Below, one piece after another: positions 6,235 through 6,286 of a stretch of DNA of 6,286 nt (positions are counted from its first letter, which is position 1; each line of letters starts with the position of its first letter). The stretch is from Methylacidiphilum caldifontis (GTDB lineage: Bacteria; Verrucomicrobiota; Verrucomicrobiia; Methylacidiphilales; CAMAQI01). The notes under the pieces were generated by a model, which saw only the letters and a list, made by a program, of their open reading frames with translations, did no database searches and was not told the origin of the DNA. The stretch covers positions 1 through 6,286 of the forward strand of contig CAMAQI010000138.1 in the NCBI GenBank assembly GCA_945860255.1, in the 5' to 3' direction. The position numbers were made by a program, and so were the translations under genes.

Positions 6235-6263
6235 AATCTATCGGTAAAGATTTTGTCTGTAAA
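6235..6263 (-). promoter_or_regulatory. Sigma70-type promoter of sulfatase-MEMO unit
   Basis: On the minus strand a -35 box TTTACA (6263-6258, 5/6) is followed by a 17-nt spacer and a -10 box TAGATT (6240-6235, 4/6). The -10 box ends 14 nt before the ATG at 6220, so the expected leader is about 8 nt. The sequence between, AAACTCCATCACCC, contains no SD. If translation instead starts at Met21 (6160), the leader would be about 68 nt. This promoter would also serve the MEMO gene downstream. Confidence 0.55.
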
Positions 6264-6286
6264 CTTTTTCTAGCGAATTTTTTTCT

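Overview
The window comes from a bacterial chromosome of moderate GC content (judged by eye). It holds four protein genes and two intergenic stretches with unusual structure. The proteins are bacterial in type: a TyrRS with HLGH and KMGKS motifs, a DeaD/CsdA-like DEAD-box helicase with a DbpA-type tail, a MEMO/AmrB-family protein, and a five-helix membrane phosphotransferase/sulfatase. None of them fixes the phylum. Three of the four starts have no Shine-Dalgarno (SD) sequence at normal distance, and the fourth has one displaced by a hairpin. The two intergenic repeats resemble, from memory only, short dispersed repeats seen in PVC-type, deltaproteobacterial and other environmental genomes. 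An uncultured bacterium of such a group is plausible but unproven.

Layout. Positions 1-1090 (minus) hold tyrS, cut by the window edge inside its C-terminal S4 domain. Positions 1091-1304 are a divergent intergenic region. It carries a sigma70-type promoter for tyrS, a 10-bp-periodic repeat (1171-1235), and a hairpin abutting the start codon of the next gene with a perfect GGAGG just outside it. Positions 1305-3086 (plus) hold the DEAD-box RNA helicase. Positions 3087-3366 lie between convergent genes and contain no gene. They hold a small palindromic cluster (3115-3136) and a large imperfect inverted repeat (3162-3290). Positions 3367-4299 (minus) hold the MEMO-family gene. Immediately upstream of it, 4322-6220 (minus) holds the membrane sulfatase/LtaS-like gene, with its own promoter at 6235-6263. 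The last two genes are 22 nt apart and look like one transcription unit.

How the parts relate. tyrS and the helicase are translation and RNA housekeeping genes transcribed divergently. The sulfatase-like protein should act on the outer face of the cytoplasmic membrane, probably on lipid-linked or glycan substrates. The cytosolic MEMO protein beside it has no obvious biochemical link to it.

The points most worth checking are: (i) a possible two-state RNA structure that either hides the helicase SD or brings it next to the AUG; (ii) the large inverted repeat; (iii) two promoters placed so that both mRNAs would have leaders of only about 8 nt; (iv) a MEMO protein with Asp in place of the usual metal-site Cys. 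I see no obvious multi-gene novel system such as a defence or CRISPR locus or an operon of unknown genes.
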